The translations under genes and the position numbers were made by a program. Under the pieces are notes generated by a model that was given only the letters and a program-made list of their open reading frames with translations, made no database searches and was not told the DNA's origin. A stretch of DNA of 64,000 nucleotides from Dichetophora obliterata (taxonomy: Eukaryota > Arthropoda > Insecta > Diptera > Sciomyzidae), in NCBI GenBank assembly GCA_963920525.1, contig OY986439.1, forward strand, positions 19,267,319-19,331,318. The letters are read 5' to 3'. Position 1 is the stretch's first letter. Each line of letters opens with the position of its first letter. This document shows, piece by piece, positions 1-12,589 of this stretch.

Positions 1-693
1 TACGTTTGGAACTGTGTTTAAAAATATTTAAGAATCCTAACTAAATATTCGAAACAAAGGTTTTGGCTTTAAGGCGAGCCGCGCTGTGTATAAAGGCCAC
101 AAGGCCGATATGGAAATATAAAAAGAAGGCAATGCTGCCGGTATGACTTTCATGTGTATAATGATGATTTATTTTAAATTTAATTTTTTTTTATAACAAT
201 TTGTTACAATTTTTCTTATTCTAAGACACACCCATTTTCCAGTCATATTTCCAACATATTTAATTAGACCAATCATTAATTGATGTAACCAAATATGCAG
301 ACTTGCATTTGTGTCTTCCGCGAAAATGCAATACTAAGTATTTGGTCACATGCAATGACCCACATGTGCAAGTTGCAATATGATCGGCTCTTTGTTAATA
401 CCAGAAGTGGCTGCTTGCGCTTAGCCAACATTCGTGATTCATTAATAATCACTATTTCTTTTATTGTTTACGTTCATGCCGTTTTATTGATTTAACTTAT
501 GTTGCACTACTCAGCTTAATCATATTGCACTCACATGTGCTCAGTGTTTCAAGGTTTGTTTACGTTGATGACCTTGCTTGTGACTTGGTGGTTTGTTTGT
601 TATTATTATTTGTTTGTTTTTATTTGCTTTTGGATTGTACACACAACAATATGCAGGTTGCCACCACTGATGTATTGCGACATTGTACAGTAT
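1..693. other. no gene seen, A+T-rich
   Basis: No coding region with recognisable homology. Short open frames here are below 90 codons and lack domain signals. No terminal repeats were found. Confidence 0.6.
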
Positions 694-3574
694 TGATCAT
701 AAGGATTAGTGAGCTGAAGAGGAATTCGAAAGTTCGTCACAAAATAGAATTTCGAGAATTTTTTCAGATTTTTTCATAAAGGTTTAAAGGTCGCTCAAGG
801 TCGTTTTTTCCAAAAAAGTAGTTCTTCAAAATAATACTTGTGTAATAATACCCAGAATGAGTTCCTAACTGAGAAATATAATGTTCCAACGACTTTATTT
901 GAAAAGTAAAATGTTCAAATTTTATTTTCGCGGTCTTAAAAGAGGAATTACGGCTGTTTTTTTTGGACAGGAGGGTTAAAAAAGGGAGTTCTTTTTAAAA
1001 AGTTTGCTGTCTTTTTTTAACTTAAAAATTCCCCAAATTTTCGCTCTTAATATAAAATCTTAGTATGCATTTTTATACAGCATTCAATTTTAAGTAATTG
1101 AAAAAAAGTTAATTTATCTTTCTTTTTAACCAGCGTTATACGCATTTAAAGTTTTGAAAACATGTCTTTTTCGGTCGAATTTTTAGTGCGAGCAGCAATT
1201 TTATAAATAACAGTTATAAAGTCTTTGGTTGAGGGTACCCCGATATAACTCCTTTTAGTGATTCTTTTATGACGCAGAAAAAAAGACTCATCTATGACTC
1301 TAATTAAATACTCTTTTAAGACTCATATTAAGTACTATTTTATGACCCTTAATAACCCTCATTAAGCCCTCACATTAAATATTCTTTTATAACCCATATA
1401 AGTTAATCTTTTAGGACTCATATTAAAGACTCTTTTAAGACTACTGTTAAAAGATCTTTTAAGACTTTTATTAAAGACTCTTTTTAAACTCATATTTAAA
1501 ACCTTATATATCGCTAATTGGTTTCTAATATTTGTTGGTCCACTGATTATCAGAATTTTGTTATCAGGAGTTCAATTAGTAGAAACCTCCCCGATCGCTT
1601 TCTTATATTCTTCACTATTTTCTCCAATCTAAACCAATAAACGATTTTTTTTATTTTTTTAAACGTTATTATTTGCGCAGACTCTTTCTTGCACTTTTTC
1701 TTGGCATTATTATCGTGGAATATTAATTAGAACTTACTTGATTATTTTCTATATTTAATTTGTTAACATTAAAATGGAATCACTTTCACAAACTTTAAAG
1801 TTTAAACTTACAATGAATATTTCAATTCTGTTTATAAAACTTTATACAGAAATAATTTTTGCAAGAATCACGAGAACGCATAAAAATAAATCTTTTATGA
1901 GTTCTTTTTACGAGCACTCATAAAACATGCATTAAATGTATTCTTTTATGAGTCCATTTTATAAGAACTCATGAAACAAGCATAAAAAGTATTCTTTTAA
2001 AACTACAATTCATAAGCACTCATAAAACATGCTTTAAAATTATTATTTTATGAGTCCTTTCTATGAACTTAAAAAAAAAAATGCATAAAAAGGATTATTT
2101 TATGAGTCTTTTTTATGAGAACTCATAAAACACACATAAAAAGTATTCTTTTATGACTGCTTTTCATGAACACTCATAAAACATGCATATAAATAGATTA
2201 TTTTATGAGCCCCTTTTATGAACACTCATAAAACATACATGCAATGGTTTCTTTTATGAGTCCTGTTTATGAGCTTTCATAAAACATGCATTAAAAGTAT
2301 TCTTTTATGACTGCTTTTATAAAAACTCATAAAACATGCATAAAAAGGATTCTTTTATGAGTCCTTTTTATGAGTACTCATTAAACACGCATAAAAAGTA
2401 TTCTTTTATGACTCCTTTTTATGAACATTCATAAAACACGCATAAAAAGTATTCCTTTATGAGTCGTTTTTAAGAGTACTCATAAAAAAAGCATCAAAGG
2501 TATTCTTTTATGACTCCTTTTTATGAACACTCACAAAACTTGCATAACAAGGATTCTATTATGTGTCATTGTTATGAACACTCATACACTCATAAAACAC
2601 GCATAAAAAACTTTTATGACTCATTTTTATGAACACTCAGAAAACACTCACTTAAATGATGCATTTTAGAGTCATATTTCATGAGGGCTCATAAAATGTT
2701 TGAATGTTAAATTTCCACTCTAATTAAATGTACGGACATGTAGGCAGCGAAATTTTGACATTTTAACTCTCCAATCATGGTAGTGAACTTGGTTGCGTTG
2801 AGCAATTTTTCGGTTCAGCAGCATACTAACCAACGAAAAAAAATTTCGCTACCTTTTCGCTGTCAAAAACGCTATGCATTTGTTACGGAAGATTTCTTTT
2901 CGCTTCTACAGCATACCAAGCTTAAAAGTAAAATCAATTACAATAAAATACAGGTGGTTGAGTATGGCTGCAAAAAAAAGTTTAAAAAAGATAAAAGTTA
3001 ATAAAAATATTTACATTTTTAAATTGTTTTTGGCTAAAATGCAACTTCTTCGTCTCGTGATACATGGCCACCCTCATACCGAAGACTTTATAACTGCTAT
3101 TTATAAAATTGACATGTTTTCAAAACTTTAACGCGCATAACTTCGGTAAAAAAGAAGACGAATTAATTTAGGATGGAATGTTGTTTTAAATTGCATACTA
3201 AGATTATATATTCAGAGCGAAAATTTGGAGAAATTCAATGTTAAAAAAAACACAGTAAAATTTAAAAAAACTCCGTTTTTTGACCCTCCTGTCCAGAAAA
3301 ACTGACCGAACTCCTCTTTTAAGATCACGAAAATAAAATTTTAACAATATATTTTATGAAACAATATATTTTTCATTGAAGCACTCAATGAACACAAGCA
3401 CAAGTATTTTTTTGAAGCACTACTTTTTTGAAAAAAAACGATCTTGAGCGACCTCTAAGCCTTTTTCAAAAGATCTGAAAAAATTTTCGAAATTCTATCT
3501 TGTTAAGAACTTTTGAATTCCGCTTCAGCGCCCCAAAATTTTGGCAACAAAAAAAGTTTACGCCCTATTGATCA
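694..3574. repeat. inverted arms of a foldback-like element
   Basis: The left arm (about 694-1165) reads as the reverse complement of the right arm (about 3112-3574), with substitutions and small indels throughout. Anchors shared by both arms include TGATCA at the outer edge, GGTCGCTCAAG(G/A)TCG, the GACAGGAGGGT block, CCAAATTTTCGCTCT, and AAAGTTTTGAAAACATGTC at the inner edge. Between the arms lies the 52-bp repeat array. The arms could be the terminal repeats of one foldback element, or two copies of one MITE family in opposite orientations. No target duplication was seen. Confidence 0.7.
1221..2702 (+). repeat. array of ~52-bp repeats, copy A (truncated)
   Basis: From about 1900 to 2700 a unit of roughly 51-53 bp built on ACTCATAAAACATGCATAAA and TTCTTTTATGAGTCCTTTTT recurs more than ten times with drift. 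The first part (1221-1500) uses a related, shorter ACTC(A/T)TATTAA motif. The whole segment matches the reverse complement of the element at 22311-25099, including GAGGGtACCCCGATAT at 1231. It lacks that element's terminal CCCAGCAAACATT on both sides: the right edge stops after TGTTTG. Copy A is therefore an end-trimmed relative. Confidence 0.75.
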
Positions 3575-4379
3575 TGTGTCAAAAGAGTAATGTAAAGTAA
3601 AGTGACATTTTTTATAGCGTTAAAGCAGTGATACTCAAAATTAGCTCTCGAGATAAGAGCTTTTTCAACCATGATGTATACGTATATAAATTCTGGTGTC
3701 GCTAAAAAGCTTTCAGTCGTATACCCAAAAAATAAAATATGAGAAAGCGATGCATAGTTCTGTTAAAAGTATTTGCTTACATTTTATAATTTACAAACGT
3801 AGCGCTTTTCCATATAAACAATCATTGTTTTCGTAGTTGGAAATCTTTCGTAAATAGGCTTTCTAAACACTGATGAATACAATAATATTTATAGTAAGAA
3901 AATAATTTATTTTTATATGAGTACATAATTTTTTAATTAGCTTCGATTTATTATTATTTTTCTACATAAAGCTTTCAAAATAACAATAACGTTGTATTTC
4001 TTTCAGTGAAAAGCTTTAAACGTTACACGTACATGCAAGCAGTTTAAGTTGTGTGCGTTTGGCCACCTTGCGTTAAATTATTTAAACATGAAGCCCCGAA
4101 CACATTCAAGACTACACGACATTACGACTCGACATGAAGAAAGAGTCAACAATCTAGAAAAATCATACAATTGTTTCATTCACGCATACACAAACCCTAA
4201 TATTTGCGCTGTTTTCACTCGTCAAATAAGAAATAATTCTATACCGGCGTCAGCAACATTGTCATGTCGCTGCAACATTTCACCAAACGGCGCTTAGAAT
4301 TTCGGAGCTGCTAAGAGTGCTCAAATAGCATGACAGCACTTGGCACCCTTTCTGAATACTTTTCGTTCGAATTTTCACT
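3575..4379. other. no gene seen
   Basis: A+T-rich sequence with no supported coding region, terminal repeat or RNA gene. The 82-codon open frame at 4049 has no recognisable domain. Confidence 0.6.
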
Positions 4380-4382
4380 TAA

Positions 4383-4824
4383 GGCCTTTTCCACACTTGG
4401 TCAACGCAACTCCAACTCAAGTTGCTAGCCTGTGTATTTATACCGGAACCTTCAGATTAAGCAACTTGCACGCAACAAGTTCTCGACACGTTCTCAACCT
4501 GTTCAACGCAACGCGGCTTTCCGCAATTTTCATCGGCGACTTGTTGCATCAGTTTGTTTGTTTTGTGAATTGTTTGTAGTGCAATATTAATCAAGGTGAA
4601 TAAGTTAATTAATTAGTTCTTTTTTTCATTAATAGAATCTTAAAGAAGAAGAAATAGTTTGCAGGATGAATGAGCAAGTGTTAAATATTAAATAATAAAT
4701 ATATGTTGCATGACTTTTGAAGCAAGTCTGAAAGCATTCGGTTTATAGTTGCATTGCTTTTAAACTTTTTCGCTGTTGCGTTGATGTTTCGTTGGCATTG
4801 CGTTGACCAAGTGTGGAAAAGGCC
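4383..4824. mobile_element. MITE, PIF/Harbinger type
   Basis: A 442-bp element bounded by near-perfect ~27-bp terminal inverted repeats starting GGCCTTTTCCACACTTGG (4383 onward; reverse complement ending at 4824). The flanks carry TAA on both sides (4380-4382 and 4825-4827), the three-base T-rich duplication typical of PIF/Harbinger. It encodes no transposase. Its TIR differs from the Harbinger element at 45355-48722, so that element is unlikely to have moved it. Confidence 0.85.
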
Positions 4825-4944
4825 TAAAACTTGAGATACATATTCTTTGGGGTGTGAACTAATATTTTTTTTAAAAAAAACCAAAAATTTTTTTTGGAAA
4901 GTTTTACACTGTTTATATCCCTTAATATAAAAATAGTTTTGTAA

Positions 4945-5455
4945 AATTTTGGTGGTTGGAGGTTCCATACCTTGCGGTAAGGTAATTCAATGCGATGTAG
5001 GGGTGCGAGGAACACCATTTAAAAAAGACAACTGATTTCTTTCTTACAAACTGGCAAAACTGCCTTTAAAACAATATAAAAATTTGAGTGTGGACTTAAT
5101 GGTTTAATGAGATATGGTCAATTGAACATCTAAGCGCAAATATTTTTTTGTTAAACAAACTACTTTCGTAACTGATTTTTAAGTTTGAACTACTGTTGGA
5201 AATGTAATTGAACGAACTTTAAACCAAAAATAGTTAAGGAAAGTTTTCGTGATTTTTGTGGTAGGGGGGCTGTATTCATTGCGGTAAGGTAATTAATTTC
5301 GATGTAAGGGTGCAAGGAACATAATTTAAAAAAAATTAAAATAGTTGGTTCTTAAAGCTGGCGAAATTACCTTTTTAACAATTAAAAGTTATGGTGGTGG
5401 AGTTAATGGCTTCATGAGATATGGACATTTTAACATCTAAACAAAAATTAAAATT
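4945..5455. repeat. diverged direct duplication, ~307-bp period
   Basis: The stretch around 4949-5150 (TTGCGGTAAGGTAATT, then GATGTA-GGGTGC-AGGAACA, then TTAATGG-TT-ATGAGATATGG) recurs in the same order at about 5256-5450. Many differences indicate age. No coding content is evident. It may be two monomers of a satellite or an internal duplication in an old transposon. Confidence 0.6.
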
Positions 5456-5664
5456 AAATAATATTTTTGCTTAAATGCTAAAATCTCATAAACACACCCT
5501 AATTTTTTTATTGCTGAAAAGGTAATCTAGTAAAAAGTAACGACTTTTGATGCAAATATCTCCGCTGCCTTTAAAATATTTCATTCAATTTTTTTGGTTC
5601 AAAAGTTCAATAAAAGCACTTCACAAAAGTTTTAAAAACGTTTAACCCATATTTTGCATTTCTA

Positions 5665-6365
5665 ACGTTTATGTTAATTTTAAAAACGCACATTTTAAAA
5701 TGAAATAGTAAAACACTTTTTCATTTTAAAAACTTACATTTTAAAATGAGATTCTAAAATGTTCGTTTGATTTTTAACAATGGATATTTTAAAATGCTGT
5801 AGTAAAACGTTTATTATTATTTTAAAAACGAAAATTTTTAAAAGAGATTCTAAAATGTTCGTTTGATTTTTAATAATAAATATTCTCAAATGTAAAATGT
5901 TTTTTTTTTCATTTTAAAAACGAAAATTTTAAAATTTTATTCTAAAATGTTTGTTCGATTTGTAACAATAAACATTTTACAATGCAATGGTAAAACAATT
6001 ATTTAAATTTTAAAAACGAAAATGTTCATTATTTCGCATTAATTCAAAAAATTTACAGAAATCCTCATTTCCTGCAAACTGCAGAGGGATGAAATCGATA
6101 ATAAAAAAATTTTATTTTCTGAGCAAATATCAAATACATAAGTCAATGAATCATTTATAACAAACAATTCGTTATTAACAAGTATTTTGAAACAAAGTAT
6201 TTGAATTTTACTATGTCATGGTAAAACATTCGTAGTTGTTTTAAAAACGTTTCGTTTTACTTTTCTATTTAAAAATGTGCGCTTTCATTTTTGTATGGCG
6301 TAAAAGATTTTTAAAAATAATAATTTTGTTAAACGTTTTCAAAATGTACGTTTTTGATTTTTTGT
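5665..6365. repeat. A+T-rich tandem repeat, ~100-bp unit
   Basis: Repeated modules of the form ATTTTAAAAACG, ATTCTAAAATGTTCGTTTGAT and AATGCxxTAGTAAAAC recur about every 95-100 bp between 5665 and 6050, with a looser copy near 6215-6360. The block ends in TTTTCTCAGTG (6365-6375), which resembles a MITE end, and the hAT element at 6379 inserted there. No gene. Confidence 0.55.
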
Positions 6366-7129
6366 TTTCTCAGTGTACCAGAGATCTGCAACGGATAGCT
6401 TTTTTGCGACTCTGAGTATAACCGAAAAAAATAAGTACAAAAACCTACTCACCCTTAGCGCACGCAACTCGACTCATATTCTCTTCTACGAAGCTAGAAT
6501 ACGGCGGCTCAAATAAATATGAGTATCCTAAGTCATGAGTCGGATCGGGAAAGATCGGGTTTTTTCGGTTCATAAATACTTATGGTTGTTGTCGTCTTGC
6601 TGACACTTATCCTACTTGCCGAAATACTCACAATCGACACAAGTAGCCGAATCACTCGGCTCATCTGTCACAGATATGAAAGAGAGCGCAGTACAGCGCA
6701 GCAGTAAATAGTGAGCGAGTTTTTTGTATTTGTTTTGTGCTATTTTTTCCTGAGCATTTAGATACCAACAGATGTGTTATTCTTGTGTTGCTTTTTGTTT
6801 ATATCTTACACAGTGAAAACTGCGCATGAGGTAAAGTTGTTGAGGCTTAAAAATAATATGCAGTTTCGATAGTATCGTAAGTGTCATTAATTTTCTGCAA
6901 TCAGCAATTATTACTATATTTGTAAAGTATTTTTTTTTATTTTTCTGTTACCTGAAGTTGCTCAATCACATGCGCAAATTTTAAATTAAACTTCTATTGC
7001 ACGTGTTTACGTACAAGAAGCAAACACACGTGCGCCGCACAGTGGTTGAGCCCCATACAAATATCAATAAATAGAAGGACTCATCGTAGATCAATTAAAT
7101 TATTATTTGGAATTTGCTTTAAAAGAATA

Positions 7130-7330
7130 CACACACAAATATTTTTAAATCCGCCCTCAATCACGCCTACCTCCCATATAACACAAATATTTAAAACGCC
7201 ATATTTTTTTTGTCTTGAACCAATACAAGAACCATTCTGTCAGAAATCTTCAATATATGTCTAACATACAAAAGTTTTTTTGCCACGCCCACCTCCCACA
7301 AGGAATTTTCCACTTCACGTGTTTTTCCCA
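7130..7330. repeat. fragment shared with the Helitron-like repeats
   Basis: Contains CCTCCCATATAACACAAATATTTAAAACGCC and a GCCACGCCCACCTCCC block resembling the interior of the Helitron-like copies at 12590-13682, where CCCATATAACCCAAAA and AAATCG(C/T)CATATTTTT occur twice. It lies inside the Transib-type element. Boundaries are unclear. Confidence 0.35.
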
Positions 7331-7567
7331 ATTTCAACTTTAATGAAGCGCAGCATCTAAACTGTTTTAATTAGTAGTTTATAGTATTCAAAGATATTAT
7401 TTGTTTGCTTTTTATAAAAACGGAAAAAAATCATAAAAAAGCTTATGGTTCCTTTTTTATTGGTTGTAAATGTGATACAATCAACAGTTAAAAAAGATAA
7501 TAGCATACTTTTTGGCATTGTGATAAAGTGAGCACAGGTCGTGTAGCATAAATACATGGTTTGCATA

Positions 7568-7941
7568 TACGGAGAAAACTGTTTGCTAAATTATTATTCT
7601 GGTTAAGCAAAACTTGCGCTTGATTCTGAGCCACTTCAAGATTATGCTAAATTTCAGCAAAAACTAATCAAAATGTGCTATTCCAATTTTTAATAACTAA
7701 GCAAATATTTGCTTGAATTTAGAAAAAATTTGATTTTTAGTTTATAATAACTTAGCAAAATTTGGCTTGAATTTAATCAAAATTTTGCTTTTTCCTAAAT
7801 ACACGATTAGTGATTGCAAATTGCACTAAATAAGGTAATACGCAATCTTTTTCTTAAATCACATTGTGATTGAGCAAAGTTTTTCTGATTTGCTTTTAAG
7901 CAAAACATTTGCTTGATTCAAGCAAATTAATTTTCTCCGTG
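7568..7941. mobile_element. MITE with (T/C)ACGGAGAAAA ends
   Basis: The left end TACGGAGAAAA (7568) and right end TTTTCTCCGTG (7941) form an inverted pair. Inner sequence continues the partial symmetry with repeated TTGCTTGA and AAGCAAA motifs (for example AAGCAAAACTTGCGCTTGATT on the left and AAGCAAAACATTTGCTTGATT on the right). About 374 bp, non-coding, nested inside the Transib-type element. Confidence 0.65.
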
Positions 7942-9386
7942 AAAGTATTCTAATTCTGTTATTGGAATCAAAGAATATATATTTCACTTTCAGCTAATTG
8001 AAGATGTTTGAAGAGCATTTCTTGACAAGAGATTTTGAATATTTGAATAGTTTTGAAAGCATTTTTTGCGAAATTCATTAAAATGTTTCATAGTAAGCTA
8101 TAAGATAATGTGAATTAATTTAACTTTTTACATATCACATTACTGTTTTACAAATTCAATTTAATTGTAATTACTTAAAAAATATATACTATGCATTAAC
8201 ATAGCAAATTAATAAACTGAGGAACACACTATAGAATACTTAAGTACTCTTATAGCGAGGGACTTGGTAAGACAGCAAATAAATCGTCAGTACCAATTTA
8301 CTCGCGTAAGTTTAAAAAAGAGTCGTACGTTTACATGGTACGCTTTTCAATTAAAAAATAATATTCTTTTCTTTTCAATATTTTCTGTCGTAATGAAAAT
8401 TTTATTTTATAATTTTGAAATATCTCAAATAATTTTCGTTGAAATACAAATTATATTTTAAAAGTATTTTAAAGTAAAGTAAAGAATTAAATATTCAAAT
8501 AATATGACAAAGAGTGAAACTATATAATGACAATAATTGCAATCCGATGATCATTATGTTTTATTCTGCTAAAAATAAATGTACGTTTTTTTGTCATATC
8601 AACTTTGCCTAAGAAATTTATTGCAAAAAAAATTTTTTTTTCAAGTATGCAAAAAACTTTTTCAATAATGCTTTTTGTACTTAAAATAAAACCAGAGTGC
8701 AATACATTTTCTCAATTGTCTGTAATAACTCTTGAAAAATATCAATATTTTACGAAATTTTTTCAAAATTTTTACATCAATCGTACTTTAAGGCGTCTAA
8801 CAAAAAAGCTATATATATTTCTGATAAATATTTTAGAATCGAGCTAGTTAGAATATTCTTAAACAACGCAAAGAAAAAAATTCACATAAAGAGGTTATCA
8901 GTTTTGGTATTTATTTCCAATTTTCAACCACTGTGCGCCGGCATTTTGATTTTGTTTTATTTTTGTTTATGTCTAACAAACCAAAATCACAAGCGTTGTT
9001 GTTGTTTTTTCTCCATAGAGTGCAACAATAAAATACCAAGAACGAGTTTTCGAGAAAAAACAAACAAAAAATAAACTAAATACCGTTGAGAGACGTTGGC
9101 AGAGAAGGAGCAGTACTCAGAGTACACTCAAAATACATTCGGATCGAGCGCCTTTGTAATAAACTGACTCAACGCACTCATTAAAAACGGTTCGAAGTGG
9201 ATCGGCTCACGGTGCTCTCGAATATGAGAATGCACTTATACCCGAAGAAATGCTAATGAGCCGAATGCCTATGAGTATTTTACACATATGGATAAGTATG
9301 GATAGAGTTGAGAACAGCACGACACTCGGGTATGATTTGAGTATCCAAATTCTGTCGGATACTCATTGCAGTTCTCTGCAGTGTAC

Positions 9387-11952
9387 CATTAGTTAATTGT
9401 ATTTATTTTTCTTTTTTTAAAAAATGTCAAAAATATTGACTTCTCACTCAAAAAATTACTAAAAAATTGTTTTTGTTGTAAAAATAAAAACAACTAAAAA
9501 TTGCAGTTCTCATTATCTTTCACATGATATAGCATTAGTTTGCAAGAATTTTTTTTTGTTTTCCGCAATAATATCTTTACGGCTTATTGATCGTGAAAGT
9601 TGGTTCAAAAAAATAATACTTCTTTGAAATACGTATCCGCCAAGCTGAGCAATGAAATGAGACTTGCAGTCAAAAAACTAACTACCGGAAAGGGGAGAAC
9701 AACGTCTACCGAGCCAGCTAGTTTTAAATAAAATGTTTGAAAATCTGTCATTTTTATCTGTCAGTTCTAGCGAAAGTAAAAGAAAAGATGTGTAAGAAGA
9801 TTCACTTTGGAATGCATTCATCCGAAATGTATAAAAGTGCCTATTCACAGAAGCGTTGAAAAATTTCAAACATTTTTCAGTTTTCGCTGACAACGAAGTT
9901 AGTCAAAACTTTTCTAAACTTCTTTAAATAAATGTAAATATTGATCACTATCCGAGAATAATAGCTATGGCATGAATAATCAAAATTTAAAAGATATCAG
10001 CACCCTGTTGCTTGAGGTCCTGCGTGTTTATATGATCAAAATCATTTTCCTGCATAATGATAAACTCATATAAAAATGAGATTTATTCGCTGATAAGCGA
10101 ACCAGTTAAACAGCGGTGGCCAAACCTTCAATGCGTGCATGCATGCGTGCGCAAGCAAACACATCTACACGGTTGATTTTAAGCTTGATAAGGTTTTTTT
10201 ATTTGTTATTCTTGTTTTCTTCTTGAAAACGAATTATTAAACTTGTTACCCACAATCGAATGGCTGAAGATCATCCGTACATAAATAATGATTATTATGA
10301 AACATTAAAACAAGAATTGGCTTCTTGTAGCATTTAAATGATTGCGCATGCTTTAATATAAGCATTACAGCTTAGGCGCTCAATTAACTTGCCGTGCAGG
10401 CGGGCGAGCTGTTGAATAGACGATGACGTACCAAAGGATCGAGTGATCAAAAGTCTGGTTGAGAGGGGGATGGGGGAAATAAATGTTTGTGAGTGAAGTG
10501 GTTGGACACCACCTGTGCGAACACATCCATCAACAGTTCAACAATGGAACAAATTGTTTTCGCCACGCAAATGAGCTGCGCTAAGAACGCGCTTTAAAAG
10601 CAACATGCCGCATTCACTCTACTACACCTTTATGTCTCCATGCAGCAATGCATCTCATCAACCAGATGAGATGCAAATTATCAATTATAATTGTTTGTGC
10701 AATTTTCAATTCAATTTACATATAAACGATGTTTGCATGTTTGTGTGTAGGTACGCTGAAGATGTGTTCATGTCTAGCATGTGAAAAGATGCCGCTTGTT
10801 CGCAAATGCGTGTTGATTAGTGGACGGACAGTGGGACAGACAGACGGACAAATGGACAAACGTATAGTGAAACTACTTTGCCTTGTCTTATAGCGCTTTC
10901 TTTAAAGTGTTGATATTTATTAAGCTTGAAGGCATTGCTAGATGTTGATGGCTTGTAGCAGCACCCCAAGCTAGCCAGCGGGCTCAACAAGTTTTGGGCC
11001 AGCCTTATTCTCACCTTGACTATTCGCATTTGCGTTGTGTTCTGTTCAAGTTGGATGGAATTTTAAAATGTACGACTTTTGCTTTGCATGCGCAGGATTA
11101 TTAGTTACGCCGTCTGGACGCATTTTTGTGTGCTGCATGACAGCGAACTCTGTTGAATTGCATTTCAACACATTTAGGCCGGTTTCTTTCTTTAGGCCCT
11201 TCATTGTTTTTGCTAAATTTTTTAATCGTTTTTAATTGAGTTTGCTAGAGAATCCCGTGACTACAAAAGTCCAAACTTGCTCTATAGTCAACCAGACAGA
11301 CGGACTAAGTTAAGAGATTACTTAGATATGCAAGGTAAGACCTTTACACACACACACACACACACACTCTCTCTCTGTTTGCAATTAACATGCACTGTCT
11401 TGCATTTATTTTAAATGGTTTTATATGGCTGGTTTTGGCTGATGATACCCTTATATGTATGTATGTACGTATTCCCTTACCTATTCGCTTCAAAAACCAG
11501 GTCGAGCAGGTATTAATTTTTCAGTTCTTCGTAATGCAAGCATAACTAATCCAATCTTACTGACATCGTTGGCTTGTTTGTTTTTGTAGTTTCCTCATTA
11601 GTTTTCATCACATTAACTTCACTTTTTTGCTTTCATTGATTAATGGCCTGCTTGGGTTACCGGCTCAATCGTTTAGAAGGCTCAGAGGGGATTTTTTTTG
11701 TGATTTCAATTAGAAATTTTTATAAGCTGCTAATAATTACTTAAAATAAACTTGTTGCGCATTATTGCATGTTGCACAATTAAAAGAAAAAAAATTTAAG
11801 TCAGTGAACTGAAATGAAAGCGGATGACTGCGATATTGCAGGATAATGAGCTTTAATCAGGTGCACCACGCCGAGATGATTTGATGATGATGATAAAAAA
11901 AAGTACCTGCTGAAGAATTCTGTTTTAAGGCTCCGTTTCTTAAATAAAAATA
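9387..11952. other. 2.5 kb without recognised genes or transposon ends
   Basis: Moderately less A+T-rich than the surroundings, with mixed sequence around 10000-11700 that shows neither long repeats nor coding homology. It may be single-copy intergenic or intronic DNA. Open frames of up to 71 codons lie on both strands without domain signals. Confidence 0.5.
11346..11376. repeat. (CA)n(CT)n microsatellite
   Basis: About 11 CA dinucleotides followed directly by about 5 CT dinucleotides. Confidence 0.95.
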
Positions 11953-12589
11953 TCTTATATATATATATATAAAATGGAATGTCTGTTTGTTTGTTTGTTT
12001 GTACCTTATAGGAGACCAAACCTCTGAACCGATTTTCCTGAAATTTTCACAGCATTTAACTGGGACCATGGCATGATTAATAGGTTACTTTTTTCAACCA
12101 CGCCCACTTTTACGCCCACTTTTTTAAAATTATGTAATGGCTCCCATATAGTTTTTAACAGATTTACTTCAAATTGTATACACGATATACTCCAGGAGAG
12201 GTAGAAATAAACATTTCTTACGCCACGCCCCCTTTCACGCCCCTTTTCACGCCCCTTTTCACGCCAAATTTAAGTTTTAACCTTTTTATTCTCTGTACAA
12301 ATTTGTTCCTTCCAACGGATTATTTTTTATTTGGTAGTATATTGCTCTTAATACTGTTAACGTCGCCATATTACTATGAACTACGCCCACTTCACCGCCC
12401 CCTTTTTTAATTCAGATACTTACTTATACTACTAACAATGTTTGCTGTACAAAATACTTTTTTGTAATATGTATTTTCCTAAAGTTTTATATACTTTTTA
12501 TCTACAAGTAAGGTAGCCATAGATTTTTTTATTACCAAATCCCCCTTTTTCGCAACATTTTACTTTAATTATAATTAATCTGCTTTCAA
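11953..12589 (+). mobile_element. Helitron-like fragment, 5' part
   Basis: Starts TCTTATATATATATATAAAA after an A, then ATGTCTGTTTG repeats, a block reading TATAGGAGACCAAACC, CCGATTTTCCTGAAATTTTC and ACGCCC-rich stretches. The same order of blocks opens the neighbouring copy at 12590. The fragment has no CTAG end of its own: the next copy starts where it stops. No Rep/helicase coding sequence. Confidence 0.6.

Larger units (their letters stand above)
7033..8940. mobile_element. Transib-type element nested in the hAT
   Basis: The body is 7038-8935 (1,898 bp). It begins CACAGTGGTTGA and ends with the exact reverse complement (12-bp TIR). The flanks are CGCCG at 7033-7037 and CGCCG at 8936-8940, a perfect five-base GC-rich duplication. 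Transib transposons are known for CACxxTGG termini and 5-bp GC-rich duplications, and their transposase is the relative of RAG1; the first seven bases here equal the V(D)J heptamer CACAGTG. No transposase frame is visible, so it is non-autonomous or decayed. The superfamily call rests on ends and duplication only. Confidence 0.8.
6371..9386. mobile_element. non-autonomous hAT-type element with 8-bp TSD
   Basis: The element body is 6379-9378, exactly 3,000 bp. Its terminal inverted repeats are CAGAGATCTGCAA on the left and, reversed, CAGAGAACTGCAA on the right: 13 bp with one mismatch and a typical hAT form. The flanking eight bases CAGTGTAC are identical at 6371-6378 and 9379-9386, the target duplication length that defines hAT insertions. 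Subterminal regions are rich in GAGTAT and CGACTCAT motifs that could bind a transposase. No transposase reading frame remains. A Transib-type element occupies much of the interior. Confidence 0.9.

Noticed and set aside
1900..2700. Regular repeats that might be taken for a CRISPR array
   Set aside because: Units are contiguous, drifting and without unique spacers, and the context is eukaryotic transposon DNA; they are tandem repeats.
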